Assembly: GCA_016929335.1 (NCBI GenBank)
Contig: JAFGIY010000064.1
Coordinates: forward strand, 1-64,000
DNA: 64,000 bases
From: Acidobacteriota bacterium
GTDB taxonomy: Bacteria > Acidobacteriota > UBA6911
Reading direction: 5' to 3'
In this document: one piece after another, positions 8,820 through 17,192 of the stretch
Layout of the letters: each line of letters opens with the position of its first letter
How positions within the stretch are numbered: position 1 is the first letter of the stretch
Translations under genes and position numbers: made by a program
The notes under the pieces: generated by a model
Told to the model about the DNA's origin: nothing
Seen by the model: only the letters and a program-made list of their open reading frames with translations
The model's database searches: none

Positions 8820-9059
8820 GTTCCCCCCCACTGCCCGCGATAAATGTTTTGGCCTTCTCATGGACTCAGCCTATTGAATTGTCGAGCTGGTTGAAAAGGA
8901 TTGCGAGCTATTCGAGGCGAAGACCAATAGGATTGACGGGAACAAAGGATTTCTTCGCCTTAAGATGATAAACACTAAACAAAACAGAGCTGCGGAAGTT
9001 AAGCCTCGGAACAATCTGTAGCTAGGCGCACTGGCTTGAGGTGTTTCTCAAAAACCTTC
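8820..9059. other. Gene-poor stretch, possible coding remnant
   Basis: No start-to-stop gene. One plus-strand frame from about 8880 to 9019 stays open and reads like protein (VEKDCELFEAKTNRIDG then FLRLKMINTK) before a TAG, but has no start codon. It may be the tail of a decayed gene. Nothing else is visible. Confidence 0.25.
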
Positions 9060-10331
9060 CTATCCCCCGGATAGTTCCGTTTTTACGAGTTCCAGGCCGC
9101 TAACGATACGAGAAACTCGCGCTCCCCAAGCATCCAGCGCTTCTTGTTTTTCTCTATCATAACTGTAGCGATCGTAAACCTTCGTTACTCCCGGCTCAAT
9201 GTGATTTAATATTTTTCCTATTACCAAACGAGGCACTCCCATTTTAGCCATCATAGAAGCCGCAGTGCGTCTAAAATCGTGCGCCTTAAAATCAATTTGG
9301 GATTCCGTTCGAACGCGCCGGGCAAGCTTCTGGCACTCGCTGATGTGATCTTTACGCCGGATCGGGTTTGGAAATACCCACTCACTTGGTTGCCGCCCGA
9401 ATTTCTTATCTTGTTCCTCAGTAATTTTCCGTACTTGTTCCAGTATCCGCATTGCTTGCGGGGATAAGGGCACTCTATGACTTAAGCGGTTTTTAGAAAA
9501 TTCCGCCGGAATAGTCCACCATTCGCCATCAATATCCTTCCATCGCAGTGCGTGAACCTCGGCACCTCGCTGCGCCGTTAGAAGCCGAAGTCGAAACGTC
9601 GCCGCCATAAGCAATTTTTCGTCGTCTAATGCTTTCCAGATCGTTTTGATTTCATCCTCGGATAAAACGCGGTCTCGCTGGCGCTCTTCACCAGGCCGTG
9701 ATATGCCGTGACAAGGATTGCTTTCCGCGCGGTCTTTTGAAATTCCCCAGTTCCAAATTTTCCGGGCGCAAGCAAGCACTCGATTCGCTTTGATCTCGGT
9801 GCCTTCTGCCACTAAACGGTCCAGCAACTCGCGGATCTCACGGCGTTTAATATCGGCCAATGGCCTATTGCCAAATTCAGGATTGAGTACCTTTTCGATA
9901 TACCACTCATCTGTTTTCCACGATCGCTTCTTCGGTTTCGCGTATTGCTCAAGGTAGTCGTGACTCAGCCGTTTGAAGATGTTCTGCTCATATTCACGAA
10001 GAAGGCGTTCTTGTTCTAGTGCTTTCCGCTCTTGTTCAAAGGTTGCCTGTTCGGCTTCACGCTTTGCTAGTGCGGGATCAGTTCCTTTCCGCACCAACTC
10101 AAAAGCATCGCGGGCCATTTCCCGCGCAGTAGCCAGTCCGATAGCCGGGTATCTGCCCAGCGTAAATCGTCGCTGTTTCCCGGCAATCCTGTATTTCACG
10201 CAAAATGTCTTGTCTCCATTTGGGGTGATGCGCAGGCCGAATCCGGGAAGTGAATCATCCCAATAATCCATCCTTACGATATTTGATTTCAGTGAGTAAA
10301 TTGTCCGATCTGTGAATTTTATTTGTGCCAT
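9060..10331 (-). CDS. P4-type tyrosine recombinase (integrase)
   Basis: A 423-residue integrase from the ATG at 10331 (MAQIKFTDRTIYSLK). The N-terminal DUF4102 arm-binding domain (about 1-95) includes SLPGFGLRITPNGDKTF, followed by a SAM-like core-binding domain. The catalytic domain keeps the first Arg in LLTAQRGAEVHALRW, HDFRRT, and the nucleophile Tyr in VTKVYDRYS. A reading to 10550 would add 73 unrelated residues and run into the att site. P4-type integrases insert elements into 3' ends of tRNA genes, and a tRNA-Arg 3' half starts 205 bases upstream. A GGAAA lies before the start. Confidence 0.93.
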   Translation of the reverse strand: MAQIKFTDRTIYSLKSNIVRMDYWDDSLPGFGLRITPNGDKTFCVKYRIAGKQRRFTLGRYPAIGLATAREMARDAFELVRKGTDPALAKREAEQATFEQERKALEQERLLREYEQNIFKRLSHDYLEQYAKPKKRSWKTDEWYIEKVLNPEFGNRPLADIKRREIRELLDRLVAEGTEIKANRVLACARKIWNWGISKDRAESNPCHGISRPGEERQRDRVLSEDEIKTIWKALDDEKLLMAATFRLRLLTAQRGAEVHALRWKDIDGEWWTIPAEFSKNRLSHRVPLSPQAMRILEQVRKITEEQDKKFGRQPSEWVFPNPIRRKDHISECQKLARRVRTESQIDFKAHDFRRTAASMMAKMGVPRLVIGKILNHIEPGVTKVYDRYSYDREKQEALDAWGARVSRIVSGLELVKTELSGG

Positions 10332-10342
10332 GGCTTTTTTCC

Positions 10343-10517
10343 GGGGTACCACTGGGGTACCAAAAAAACGAAACCTTTTGATTAATGGCAATAGAACATA
10401 TTGAAACAATTTGTTACCTGTGGAACATACCATACCCTTGTCAATAAAGGCTAGTAATACTGTGCAGGATATTAGGAAATATGTTGCATATGGATTCATT
10501 CTGTTTCGTGGGGTACC
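10343..10517. repeat. Three GGGGTACC repeats between integrase and att site
   Basis: GGGGTACC occurs twice in tandem at about 10344-10362, 11 bases apart, and once more at about 10510-10517 next to the tRNA fragment. Since GGTACC is palindromic, the flanking bases set the orientation, and these are the same in all three. The position between integrase start and crossover site fits integrase or excisionase arm-type sites; this is inferred. Confidence 0.4.
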
Positions 10518-10535
10518 AGAAAAAGGCCAAAATTG

Positions 10536-10584
10536 TTGACTACGAATCAAAAGGCCGCAAGTTCGAGTCTTGCCGGGCGCACCA
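10536..10584 (+). other. att junction: 3' half of a tRNA-Arg(ACG) gene
   Basis: The bases fold as the 3' half of a tRNA: anticodon stem-loop TTGA-CTACGAA-TCAA (10536-10550) with anticodon ACG, variable loop, T-arm GCAAG-TTCGAGT-CTTGC (10557-10573), acceptor strand CGGGCGC, discriminator A and encoded CCA ending at 10584. The 5' half is absent: no GCGCCCG acceptor strand or D-arm lies upstream; instead there is integrase-side DNA. This is what remains at one end of an element integrated in tRNA-Arg. The intact tRNA should lie at the far left end, outside the window. It is not a functional tRNA gene. Confidence 0.8.
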
Positions 10585-11154
10585 TTTCCTAAAAAATATC
10601 AAGCATTCAGAGACTCCATAAAATTATTTGCCCAAATTCTCCTATTGGGGGTGACCGCCTTTTAAGGCTTTTGCCTGCACTTGCCCTTCTCGAGAAAAGT
10701 CCTGGCTGTCAGGGTTCGAGAGGAGCTCAAATAAAGCGATTCAAGCGACGAACTCCGTTTTGACTGCAAGCTCTTCAAATAATCTTGGGCAATTCTGATG
10801 TACTCTTTTACCTTTTAACGCGAATGCTGCAACGATACAAGAGGACAGAAATCGGCTGGAATGTGTCGCATTGTGAACTTCTTTGCATTATGCAAAGAAG
10901 TTTTTCTCTTATAAGCAGTTGAAACCATTCGCTGCAAACAAAGAAGCTGAGTGTTGACAGCTGAAAGCTGAAAGCGCGCGGCTGCCGACCGCATCGGCTA
11001 TTTGGTTGCGGCCTGATGAGATTGGAAGCGGCGAGGGTTACGGCAGCGAAAATGAAGGCGATCCAGGCATCGGGATGCCGGTTGTCTCTTCGCAAATACC
11101 TTCTTCTTTGAAAAATTCGTCGGCAGAGGTTGCGACTAAGCCTGCAGGTATTTG
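10585..11154. other. Gene-free stretch right of the att site
   Basis: About 570 bases between the att junction and the M50 protease stop. The only clear structure is the palindrome at 10876-10902. Open frames here have no ribosome-binding site or recognisable residue pattern. Confidence 0.4.
10876..10906 (+). terminator. Perfect 12-bp hairpin with T-rich tail
   Basis: AACTTCTTTGCA, TTA, TGCAAAGAAGTT (10876-10902) followed by TTTCTCTT. On the plus strand it looks like an intrinsic terminator but no plus-strand gene lies directly before it. On the minus strand, downstream of the M50 gene, the hairpin lacks a T-run. It could terminate readthrough from the integrated element. Confidence 0.45.
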
Positions 11155-11757
11155 TTATCCATGCATCAGGAACCGGAAAAGCATGGAGGCTATCGGCCAT
11201 AAAACATAATCCAACGCACCAAGCCAGAGCAGGCCGAATATAATGATAAAACCGTAGCTTTCCAGCTTGAGATAAGGGGAGATCAGGCGGGATGGAAGAA
11301 ATCCTATTGCCACCCGGGATCCGTCCAGTGGCGGGATGGGGATCAGGTTGAAAAGCGCCAGGATGACGTTGACGATGCAGAGATTCAGGAGAAAAAGACC
11401 CGGCAGCCCTCCGAAAGAAAATATTCGATAAATGAAGGCTGCAACGACGGCCACGATCAGATTGCTTGCCGGACCCGCCAGGCCCACAAGCATTACTCCC
11501 TTTTTTACATTGCGGAAGTATCCCGGATTGAAAGGCACCGGTTTTGCCCAACCAAACAGGACCGGGCTCTTGGCAAGAATGAGAATCAGAGGCAGCAACA
11601 CGGATCCCATGAGATCGATGTGCGCCAGGGGATTCAGCGTCAGACGGTTGGCGTCTCTGGCCGTGGGATCCCCGAGCCGGTAGGCTACATACCCATGCGC
11701 CACTTCATGGAAAATTACCGAAAAAATGAGAGCTGTTATTTGCAGAATCAGTTCCAT
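11155..11757 (-). CDS. Site-2-protease-like M50 family membrane metalloprotease
   Basis: A 200-residue multi-pass protein. The zinc site HEVAHG is at residues 18-23 in the first membrane helix. The second motif NLIPIPPLDGSRV, which supplies the third zinc ligand Asp, is near residue 137. The length matches the short rhomboid-sized M50B group without PDZ domains. These proteases cut membrane-embedded substrates such as anti-sigma factors; the substrate here is unknown. GAGG lies upstream of the ATG. It stands alone, with no anti-sigma factor nearby. Confidence 0.9.
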   Translation of the reverse strand: MELILQITALIFSVIFHEVAHGYVAYRLGDPTARDANRLTLNPLAHIDLMGSVLLPLILILAKSPVLFGWAKPVPFNPGYFRNVKKGVMLVGLAGPASNLIVAVVAAFIYRIFSFGGLPGLFLLNLCIVNVILALFNLIPIPPLDGSRVAIGFLPSRLISPYLKLESYGFIIIFGLLWLGALDYVLWPIASMLFRFLMHG

Positions 11758-12049
11758 TCACATTTGCCTCTGGCGGTGGAACGCCGGCTAAGCCGACGCA
11801 TCGCGCCGCTAATACTGTACCACTGATATCAGATAACGAACAGATTCAGACAATCCCGGCTGGATAACGGGATGGAATTCTTGGCAGTAGTTTCAGCTGA
11901 AGCTTCTGCCGCGGATCCGCGGATTCTCACAAACTCGGCATGCTGATACCGAAACACGGTCCCACATGTGAATACTGATCCATGCGAATCTGCGAAAATC
12001 CGCGATTCAATAGTCTCCGTTTATTAAAAAAGACAAACGAGACTGTGGG

Positions 12050-13816
12050 CTAGCGCCACGCATCGATTAGGACGCTCTGGCGGGCTGCCATCCCTCCATA
12101 ACTCCAATAATTGTTGTTTGCGCCTCCGGCTACGACAATGGCTAACGGCATTCCGCCAAAGAACGCGCCTCCGGCAGGTTGCTTCCCGGCAGGCGGTTTT
12201 TGGGCCGGACTTTTTCCTTCGGGAGATTTCCCGGCAGGCGGTTTCCCTAACGGAGGGCCTCCGGCCGACTGCAGCCATTGAATCAGCTTTTCAATCGTAT
12301 CAAATCCCTCCTCCTTGATGTAATTGGCGACCGGAGGACTGAGAACGGCCATGGCTCCGAAAAGCCTGCCCTGGTCATTGACGATATTTTTGAGGGCTCC
12401 GGAGAAATTCATTTCTCTTTGCCAGACACTGTGTCTTGAGTTCGCAGCCGAAAGAATTCCCCATCCTTCGCACAGTGTCACTACATTGTCCGTCGGCTTG
12501 AATCCTCTCTGTACGTGGAAAGGCTTCCAGGGGGAAGCTTCTTCGTTTTCCGCAATGATGACGCTGTTCCAGTTCATGGGATTTCCTATAACACCCATGT
12601 AGGTCGTTCCCACCCTCCCGCAATTCCCGGCATTGATGGAAAGCAGGCCCCAGGCCCGCCCGATTGTGGAATTAGCCTGGCTGAAAGGTCCCAAAGCGCC
12701 GATGCCGTAGTTGAGTCCTATTTCCTTCCGTATGGGCCCGTTAATAATAAGGCCTCCCGTAAAGGAATTATCCGACACCGACATGGATTCTTTCCCTGTG
12801 GAAGCAACCGCGAGGATTACGGGCAGGTATTCCGGCTTTGCGCCGGCCATGACGGCATTGATGGCAACCGTCTTTACCGTATAGGACCAGTGCTCGAAAA
12901 CTTCAACATTTTGTTCGCCAGGCATTGCCGTGTGCGCCGCCATTTTGCCGACTACCTCGTCGGGACTATGGCTGGTTCCCTTCAGCATGTCGGCGACTCG
13001 TTCTTCGGTCGGCAGGATGATGGGCATATAATCGGTCATTCTTTTTTCCATAAACATGCGCTGTAGATTATCCGGAGTATCCGTATAACTCCCCGGACCG
13101 GCCGATTGTTCAATGGAGCCCGTCTTTTTTTCCTCGTTGCTTAAAGGTCTGGTGAGATTCTCGACGATCTCCTGCATTATCATCTTTCCGCTTACAGGGC
13201 TCTTGCGGACGATATCTTTACTGATCTGTTCCGCCGTTTTGCCCCATACAGGCGTTATCAGGTAGGTAACCCGAAGACAGGGCATTCCTTTCTGCACGGT
13301 ATGATGGGTCTTCACCTGCTCAAAAAATTCGGAGACGATCAGAGGAACGGTAGGAATGCCAAATTCCGATTCGATGTTTATGCAGTGGCCAACGACCCCT
13401 GCCACACAGAGGCTTCAATGGCCCATTCCCATGATAACGGCGTCCGCTTTCTTCTCTTTGAATTCCGCCCATAAAGCCGGATCCTCCGCCGTGAATCCCC
13501 CTCCCGTCATCGGCTTATAAAGGACATTCACCTTGGGCATGTTTGCCTTGAACCAGGCCAGCATTTCACCGAGAAGAATATCGGTTCCCAGATAACCATC
13601 GTTGACGAGATAGACGGTTTTGCCTTCCAGCGTGTCCAGCCGGGGCGCCATCGGCTTCAATTGGATTGCCGGTGGTTTGCCTCTTGGACTGAGTACGGTG
13701 ATTTTCTGTTCCATGGCTTTTCCCTGTGCCTGAGCCGGATTGTTTGTAGTATGAAAACTGCAGAACAATCCAAGGCACAATATCGCTATCATAGTTGCTG
13801 AGATACGAAATTTCAT
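12050..13816 (-). CDS. Exported UGSC-family selenoprotein (in-frame UGA read as Sec)
   Basis: Two open frames, 13816-13418 and 13414-12050, share one reading frame separated only by TGA at 13417-13415. Read through, they give 588 residues with GMGH-Sec-SLC at residues 130-137, so Sec134 and Cys137 form a UxxC redox pair. Homologues of the UGSC (seleno)protein family have Sec or Cys there, followed by a GIPTV segment, which is also present here. An ATG at 13816 with GGAGG eight bases upstream gives a clear Sec signal peptide (KFRISATMIAILCLGLF, cut near AQA). The C-terminal ~75 residues include PAGK-type low-complexity repeats. The family's reaction is not established; a redox role at the cell envelope is inferred. 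The TPP enzyme lies upstream on the same strand. Confidence 0.85.
13382..13417 (-). promoter_or_regulatory. Candidate bacterial SECIS element after the in-frame UGA
   Basis: Reading on the minus strand, UGA (13417-13415) is followed 9 bases later by GUGGC (13405-13401), an 11-base loop (13400-13390) and GCCAC (13389-13385), a perfect five-pair stem. The loop holds GGUC about 17 bases after the UGA, similar to the GGUC apical loop and spacing of the E. coli fdhF SECIS, where SelB binds. Base pairing beyond the five pairs is weak. Confidence 0.65.
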
Positions 13817-14057
13817 AATTGGATCCTCCACCGCGGGCATTGTTGCTTACCTCGGGATCGGCATCGGTTTTTCTCGACTTCGATCCCGATATCCGATTGA
13901 CGCACCTCTCCGGAATCCCGACTTCTCTGCGTCATCCCAAGCTTAAAACAAAAAACAGGGGGGTAAAAAACAGGTTTAAGGCCCCTTTTTTGCTCTCATT
14001 TCACGCAAAGATACTGATTAGATTCCTGTTACGTCGGTCCGACCCCCGTTTCCTGCC

Positions 14058-15815
14058 CTACGCCATTCTCAGCGGCGGCACTTCTTCAGGATCAATATGG
14101 ATCTCCAGCAGCGTAGGTCCTTTTCTGTTGCACAGGGCCCGACAGTCGAGCTTTTCGAAATCTTCCGGACGACGAATTGCGAAAGCATCAGCTCCTGCCG
14201 CCTCCGCCATCTTGCAGAAATCAATGGGCGGTATCGCAAGGTCGACATGTTCATCGCTGGTCCGTCGTAGGGAGTGTTTGATCATTCCATACGCCCGATC
14301 AATCAAAACCGCAAAAATTACCGGCAGATTCTGTTCTACCGCTACAGAAATCTCCAGTCCGTTCATCAGAAAGCAACCATCGCCGGTAAGACAAATAACG
14401 GGCGCGTTTCCCGCCCCCAGAGCCATGCCAACCGCTGCCCCTATCGCCCAGCCCATCGAAGCGAATCCGACCGACAGGTGATAGTGCTTGGGATGGCGGT
14501 TAAAGAAATAGTGTATGGACCAGGGCACGCTGTTGCTGTTGTCAATGAGGAACCGTGTCTCAGCGGGGAATCGTTGCGCGAGTTCACGAATCACGCGCTG
14601 TGGCTTGAGGACAGGCGAGGAATTTGTCAGCTTGCAGCTATCCGGGTCCTGAACCTTAATGAACCGGGGCACATATTGCTGATACTCCAGATATTGATCC
14701 GCTGCCGCCTCCTGTCCTTTTACCATGCCGATCGCCAATTTGCCTTCCTGAATGGCTGCCTGGATCCGTTCTGCCAAATGCCTGAATATAGTGCTGATGG
14801 TCCCGTAAACGTGCAGCTGCGCCATAGGCGACCTGGAAAAACAATCCATCGTGTTGTGTATATGGACAAGCTTGTTATTCATCAGAGCAGGATCCCACCC
14901 GCCCGTTGCCCATTCTCCCAGGTCGGTGCCTGCCGCCAGTATGAGCCCGACGCATTCATCGGTCAGCGCCTCGCGAGCCGTTATATGCCCCGCAAACCCG
15001 AATACTCCCCGGGCTAAAGGATGATAGGGATCGATGCGCGACTTGCCGCGTTGTGTTGTTATCATGGGAGCATGGATAAGCTCGGCAAATCCTGTGAGCT
15101 CATCAGTTGAACCGGCGCAATCATGGCCGATCAGCAGCACTACCTTCCGGCCCCGGCTTAAAGTCCTGAACAGATCCCGGCAGAGCGCTTCTACGCCTGT
15201 GTTGTCAATCAATGAAACAGATTCGGTTGCCAGTTTGTGTAAATCCGGGAATGCAATTTCTCCGCCGCCTCCTGCGGAGGCGCGAAGGATTTCGACCGGC
15301 ACACTCAGGTGGGCAGGGCCTTTGGGCGTTTGCAGGGCGACGGTCAAAGCTGCAGCAAGCTTCTTTTCCAGCTGTTCCGGATGGCTCACGAGTGAGCTAT
15401 AGCGGGTGCAGTGTTCAAACATACCAACGATATCCACGGCATCAGCGGACGATTCCTGAAATGGCCCCAGACCGAAGGTAGGCAACGGCGTTTGTGGTGT
15501 GATAACGAGCATGGGAATATGGTCGGCATAGGCACAGGCAACGCCCGTAATCAGGTTGGTTGCCCCGGGCCCCGTTGTCGCACAGCAGACGCCAATCCTG
15601 CCGGTTTCACGCGCATAGCCGTCAGCCATAAACGCTGCTCCTCCCTCATGCCGGGCGAGTACTGTCCGCGGGCCGCCCCTCCTTTCGCTGCGAACAAGGG
15701 CATCATATAAGGGGCCTAAAGGACTGCCCGGCACGCTAAAGACAAATTCCACGCCAAGCAGTTCCAGGTATCTGATGATTACATCGCTGAGTGTTTTATC
15801 CATTATAGCACCCAT
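14058..15815 (-). CDS. Thiamine-diphosphate enzyme of the acetolactate synthase-like superfamily
   Basis: 585 residues with the three-domain ThDP layout: PYR domain with the catalytic Glu in RHEGGAAFMADGYAR (about 55-69) and the ATTGPGATN segment, a central domain (about 190-350), and a PP domain with GDGCFLMNG near residue 475. The usual Asn-Asn that closes the ThDP motif reads Ile-Asp (VLIDRAYGM), so an Asp would replace the Mg-ligating Asn. The substrate cannot be read from sequence; acetolactate synthase proper is unlikely without a small subunit or branched-chain genes nearby. A second ATG lies four codons in. The selenoprotein gene follows 240 bases downstream on the same strand. Confidence 0.85.
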   Translation of the reverse strand: MGAIMDKTLSDVIIRYLELLGVEFVFSVPGSPLGPLYDALVRSERRGGPRTVLARHEGGAAFMADGYARETGRIGVCCATTGPGATNLITGVACAYADHIPMLVITPQTPLPTFGLGPFQESSADAVDIVGMFEHCTRYSSLVSHPEQLEKKLAAALTVALQTPKGPAHLSVPVEILRASAGGGGEIAFPDLHKLATESVSLIDNTGVEALCRDLFRTLSRGRKVVLLIGHDCAGSTDELTGFAELIHAPMITTQRGKSRIDPYHPLARGVFGFAGHITAREALTDECVGLILAAGTDLGEWATGGWDPALMNNKLVHIHNTMDCFSRSPMAQLHVYGTISTIFRHLAERIQAAIQEGKLAIGMVKGQEAAADQYLEYQQYVPRFIKVQDPDSCKLTNSSPVLKPQRVIRELAQRFPAETRFLIDNSNSVPWSIHYFFNRHPKHYHLSVGFASMGWAIGAAVGMALGAGNAPVICLTGDGCFLMNGLEISVAVEQNLPVIFAVLIDRAYGMIKHSLRRTSDEHVDLAIPPIDFCKMAEAAGADAFAIRRPEDFEKLDCRALCNRKGPTLLEIHIDPEEVPPLRMA

Positions 15816-15930
15816 GTCACTGCATTGTAGCGGACTTGATAGGCGCAGCGCCCGGAAGAATTAGAAAAACTTTCACCGTACTTTAGTAAAAGAACAGCCG
15901 GCAATTCAAGAAACTAATTTGTTTGGGGCT

Positions 15931-16061
15931 CCTCCGGCTCTGCCGGGGAGGCGGCAAAAGCCCGGCAATCCCAGGAAAGAATTTTGATTACTTTTGGAGT
16001 CTTAGAGTTGATTTAACTCAGAGACTCCAAGGCTCTGAGGTTCTAAGAAAAGATTCCAATG
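15931..16061. repeat. Dispersed intergenic repeat, family A, longest copy
   Basis: Begins with the near-palindrome CCTCCGGCTCTGCCGGGGAG. Bases 15934-16005 match 27829-27900 without gaps at about 62 of 72 positions by eye. Bases 16021-16061 (GAGACTCCAAGGCTCTGAGG and following) match 57097-57137. So 15931-16061 appears to be the fuller element, with partial copies elsewhere. No open frame is shared. Confidence 0.65.
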
Positions 16062-16166
16062 CGCCCTTGTTAAATAATCTTACACTCTCAGGATTCGGCG
16101 ATTTATACAACAAGTCATAATTTATCAATAGGTTAGCTAAATCAAGAATTTTGCTTCGGGAATTTC

Positions 16167-16183
16167 TGTAAAGTTACTTTACA
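16167..16183. promoter_or_regulatory. TGTAAA-N5-TTTACA palindrome, putative activator site for PEP-CTERM gene
   Basis: TGTAAAGTTACTTTACA is a perfect palindrome with a 5-base centre (the inner G/C also pair), about 120 bases upstream of the -24 element of the gene at 16340. The same 6-5-6 palindrome lies 188 bases before the second PEP-CTERM gene (56776-56792). The position is typical for a sigma-54 enhancer-binding protein such as PrsR of exosortase systems. Confidence 0.65.
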
Positions 16184-16295
16184 TTCTGTGAAGACAACTC
16201 AGCCCGATTCAGGATTGCATGCGATCAGGTCTAACAATAATGATTTCTTATATTTATATAGATATTTTAGGGTGAAATTCAGTGGAATCTGAAAC

Positions 16296-16311
16296 TGGAG
16301 AGGATATTGCT
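16296..16311 (+). promoter_or_regulatory. Sigma-54 promoter of the first PEP-CTERM gene
   Basis: TGGAGAGGATATTGCT has the invariant GG (16297-16298) and GC (16309-16310) ten bases apart and the TTGCT of the -12 element. The -24 side deviates from TGGCACG at three positions. Transcription would start near 16322, about 18 bases before the ATG. Confidence 0.6.
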
Positions 16312-16339
16312 TAATTGGAATTAGCGAGGAGGTTTTGAT

Positions 16340-16975
16340 ATGAAGAAAATATTTTTGATTCTGTCCTGTGCAGCAATTTTGATCCTGGGACAATATGCAT
16401 TTGCTGATCCGGTCTATGTGGGAGCCAAAATTAAACTTTACGATGGTCCTGGTACTACGGGAGGCGAATTCCTAGCCGATGTCGCTCCATATCAGTCTCC
16501 CAACTTCGATTTCATCACCTTCTGCATGGAATTTTCTGAAGGAGTTTCCACTAATACAGAATATATAATCGACGGAATAGGCTATGAGGCAATCAAGGGT
16601 TCTGAAGCTGTAAGCGACCCGCTCGATATTAAAACTGCCTATCTTTATTATCTGTTCCGTGAAGGGCTCCTGACAGGCTATGTCCATACAACTGAATCTG
16701 CCAATGCCTTGCAGAGAATAATATGGGAAACTGAGGATGAGATTTTTAGCGGCCTTAGTCCTATTGATCTCACTTTATATGGCAATTGGAACAGCATAAC
16801 AGTCCCGGACGGCTGGGAGAATCCCGGAGTTGTGGTTTTGAATCTGGTTGATGCCACCGGCGCGCTTAAGCAGGATGTGCTTGCATATAATCCCGTTCCT
16901 GAGCCGGGAGCTATTCTGCTTCTCGGTACCGGATTGGTTGGGATTTTTGCCGCCAGCCGATATCGTCGCAAATAA
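16340..16975 (+). CDS. PEP-CTERM sorting-domain protein
   Basis: A 211-residue exported protein: signal peptide at 1-22 (KIFLILSCAAILILGQYAFA), a beta-rich body without recognised enzyme motifs, and a C-terminal tripartite sorting signal VPEPGAILLLGTGLVGIFAASRYRRK (written here as its parts: motif VPEP, one hydrophobic helix, Arg-rich end). PEP-CTERM proteins are cut and anchored by exosortase in biofilm-forming Gram-negatives; no exosortase gene is in this window. GGAGG precedes the ATG. It is a single-gene unit with its own sigma-54 promoter, upstream palindrome and strong terminator. Confidence 0.92.
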   Translation: MKKIFLILSCAAILILGQYAFADPVYVGAKIKLYDGPGTTGGEFLADVAPYQSPNFDFITFCMEFSEGVSTNTEYIIDGIGYEAIKGSEAVSDPLDIKTAYLYYLFREGLLTGYVHTTESANALQRIIWETEDEIFSGLSPIDLTLYGNWNSITVPDGWENPGVVVLNLVDATGALKQDVLAYNPVPEPGAILLLGTGLVGIFAASRYRRK

Positions 16976-17006
16976 AAAAATAGCAGCAATCAAATCCAAT
17001 TTTAAA

Positions 17007-17036
17007 AAGCCATCCTGAAAAGGATGGCTTTTTTTT
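17007..17036 (+). terminator. Intrinsic terminator after the PEP-CTERM gene
   Basis: AAGCCATCCT, loop GAAA, AGGATGGCTT, then six more T. A 10-bp stem with GNRA tetraloop 31 bases after the stop codon. Confidence 0.9.
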
Positions 17037-17192
17037 GGCTCCGACATTTATCTTCTGAAGACCATGCTTCCCATTCTCTATAACTTTGGCTTCTAACGCC
17101 TTACAATGGTTCGTATATGCAACCCTTCCAGACGGCAGCCCTTGGATGTCGGGACAGAAAATGGAATACTGGAAATAGGAAGGAAATCGCCC

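Noticed and set aside
10536-10584. Complete tRNA-Arg gene
   Set aside because: No 5' acceptor strand GCGCCCG or D-arm upstream; only the 3' half is present.
10808-11551. 247-codon minus-strand frame overlapping the M50 protease
   Set aside because: It lies mostly in another frame of a clear M50 gene; no signal, motif or ribosome-binding site.
13415-13417. TGA as a true stop giving two separate genes
   Set aside because: The frame continues without gap, the second part has no ribosome-binding site, and family logic places Sec/Cys exactly here; kept as a selenoprotein.
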